Assembly: GCA_942491345.1 (NCBI GenBank)
Contig: CALOAN010000042.1
Coordinates: 1-64,000, forward strand
Origin: JAHEEL01 sp942491345
Lineage (GTDB): Bacteria; Actinomycetota; Acidimicrobiia; Spongiisociales; UBA5794
Length of the DNA stretch: 64,000 bases
Direction: 5' to 3'
Part shown: one piece after another, positions 63,473 through 64,000 of the stretch
Layout: each line of letters begins with the position of its first letter
Numbering within the stretch: the first letter of the stretch is position 1
The notes under the pieces: model-generated
The model's input: only the letters and a program-made list of their open reading frames with translations
Database searches by the model: none
What the model was told of the DNA's origin: nothing
Program-made: the position numbers and the translations under genes

Positions 63473-64000
63473 CTAGAGCGGACCTGAGTCTCTCGAAATG
63501 ATGTAGATCGGCCTGCCGCGCGATTCGTCGAGCGTACGCCATACGTATTCGCCGAGGACCGAGATGGCGACGAGGATCAGACCACCCATGACGGATATCG
63601 CCGTCATGAGCGACGCCCACCCGGAATCCGGGGTTTGGCCGAACAGCGCTCGAAGCACCGTGACGAAGCCGAAGACGATGCCGGCAAGGCCGACGACCGC
63701 CCCAACGATCGACAGCAGCCTGAGGGGAGCGGCTGAGACCGCAATCAGCATGTCGCCTGCCGCTTTGAACTTCTTGCGCGTTGTCCAGCCAGACTCTCCG
63801 GCGGTTCGCGGAGCACGGTCGTAGTCAACGTACGTCTGTCCGAACCCCAGGTTGAAGATCGTGAGGAACAGCGGGAGGTTGCGCTCCGGGAACGCCACAA
63901 CGGCGTCGCGAACCCGCCGGGTCATGACGAGGAAGTCCAGGCCGCCCTCGGGATAGTCCAACCTCGTGAGGGCACGGAACAACCGGTAGTAGGCCGAGGC
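63473..64000 (-). CDS. Family 2 glycosyltransferase with two C-terminal membrane helices (partial)
   Basis: The minus-strand frame is open to the right edge and ends at 63473, so only the C-terminal ~175 residues are present. It reads YYRLFRALTRLDYPEGGLDFLVMTRRVRDAV..., then a helix pair (LLSIVGAVVGLAGIVFGFVTVLRALFG and LMTAISVMGGLILVAISVLGEYVWRTL) and the tail DESRGRPIYIISRD. This is the standard C-terminus of GtrB/ArnC/DPM-type polyprenyl-phosphate glycosyltransferases. The catalytic part lies outside the window. Confidence 0.9.
   Translation of the reverse strand, partial: ASAYYRLFRALTRLDYPEGGLDFLVMTRRVRDAVVAFPERNLPLFLTIFNLGFGQTYVDYDRAPRTAGESGWTTRKKFKAAGDMLIAVSAAPLRLLSIVGAVVGLAGIVFGFVTVLRALFGQTPDSGWASLMTAISVMGGLILVAISVLGEYVWRTLDESRGRPIYIISRDSGPL

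Noticed and set aside
1..64000. tRNA, rRNA, insertion sequences, phage integrase or replication origin
   Set aside because: No cloverleaf-like segment, transposase motif (DDE or tyrosine/serine recombinase), terminal inverted repeats or DnaA-box cluster was found by eye.

Overview
The window is GC-rich with frequent GTG starts. It carries two LytR-CpsA-Psr (LCP) ligase homologues, short-form ABC polysaccharide exporters and many secreted proteins, but no ribosomal or central-metabolism genes. This fits an actinomycete-type genome. The class Acidimicrobiia (Ilumatobacter/Iamia-like) is my best inference, not something I can prove. Nearly everything is devoted to making, exporting, anchoring and regulating a surface polysaccharide, with a family of related secreted proteins interspersed.

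Layout. (1) 1-5.9 kb: remains of a lasso-type RiPP cluster. It has a short peptide with a Y-x-x-P-x-L-x-x-L-G leader, an asparagine-synthetase-like cyclase, a nucleotidyltransferase, a truncated second cyclase and a divergent, frameshifted ABC exporter. (2) 5.9-16.2 kb: polysaccharide control and initiation. Two Wzc-type tyrosine autokinases with GYGYGYG tails flank a PP2C phosphatase. They are followed by an LCP protein, a lipoprotein, a repeat-module/LCP fusion and a priming sugar-phosphate transferase. (3) 16.4-41.7 kb: secreted and membrane proteins with several glycosyltransferases. Seven secreted proteins across regions 2 and 3 share one module of about five ~53-residue repeats, joined to different partners: LCP, M15 peptidase, TolB-like propeller, SGNH hydrolase and others. 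(4) 41.8-64 kb: UDP-glucose dehydrogenase, an ABC-2 (Wzm/Wzt or TagGH-like) exporter, dTDP-sugar genes (rfbC, rfbB, rfbA), many glycosyltransferases, two QueC-like PP-loop paralogues and a hexapeptide acyltransferase.

Almost every long gap between genes (about 11.2-12.05, 17.6-18.2, 23.75-24.08, 26.1-26.55, 28.8-29.2, 29.6-29.9 and 38.5-38.94 kb) is filled by one family of GC-rich palindromic modules. A DUF559 endonuclease-like gene sits inside one such region, with modules on both sides.

Many genes have single-base frameshifts or in-frame stops (ABC exporter, both autokinases, the LCP genes, the lipoprotein, one propeller protein, rfbB, an epimerase and others). Long neighbouring stretches (about 14.9-28.1, 29.2-40.3 and 41.8-53.1 kb) have none. 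The cause may be residual long-read assembly error, real gene decay, or both. I annotate such genes over their full homologous span and mark the breaks.

How the genes may work together (inference): nucleotide sugars (UDP-glucuronate, dTDP-deoxysugars) feed the glycosyltransferases. The chain starts on the priming transferase and is exported by the ABC-2 or tyrosine-kinase-regulated route. LCP proteins then ligate it to the cell wall, and the repeat-module proteins are secreted or displayed at the surface.
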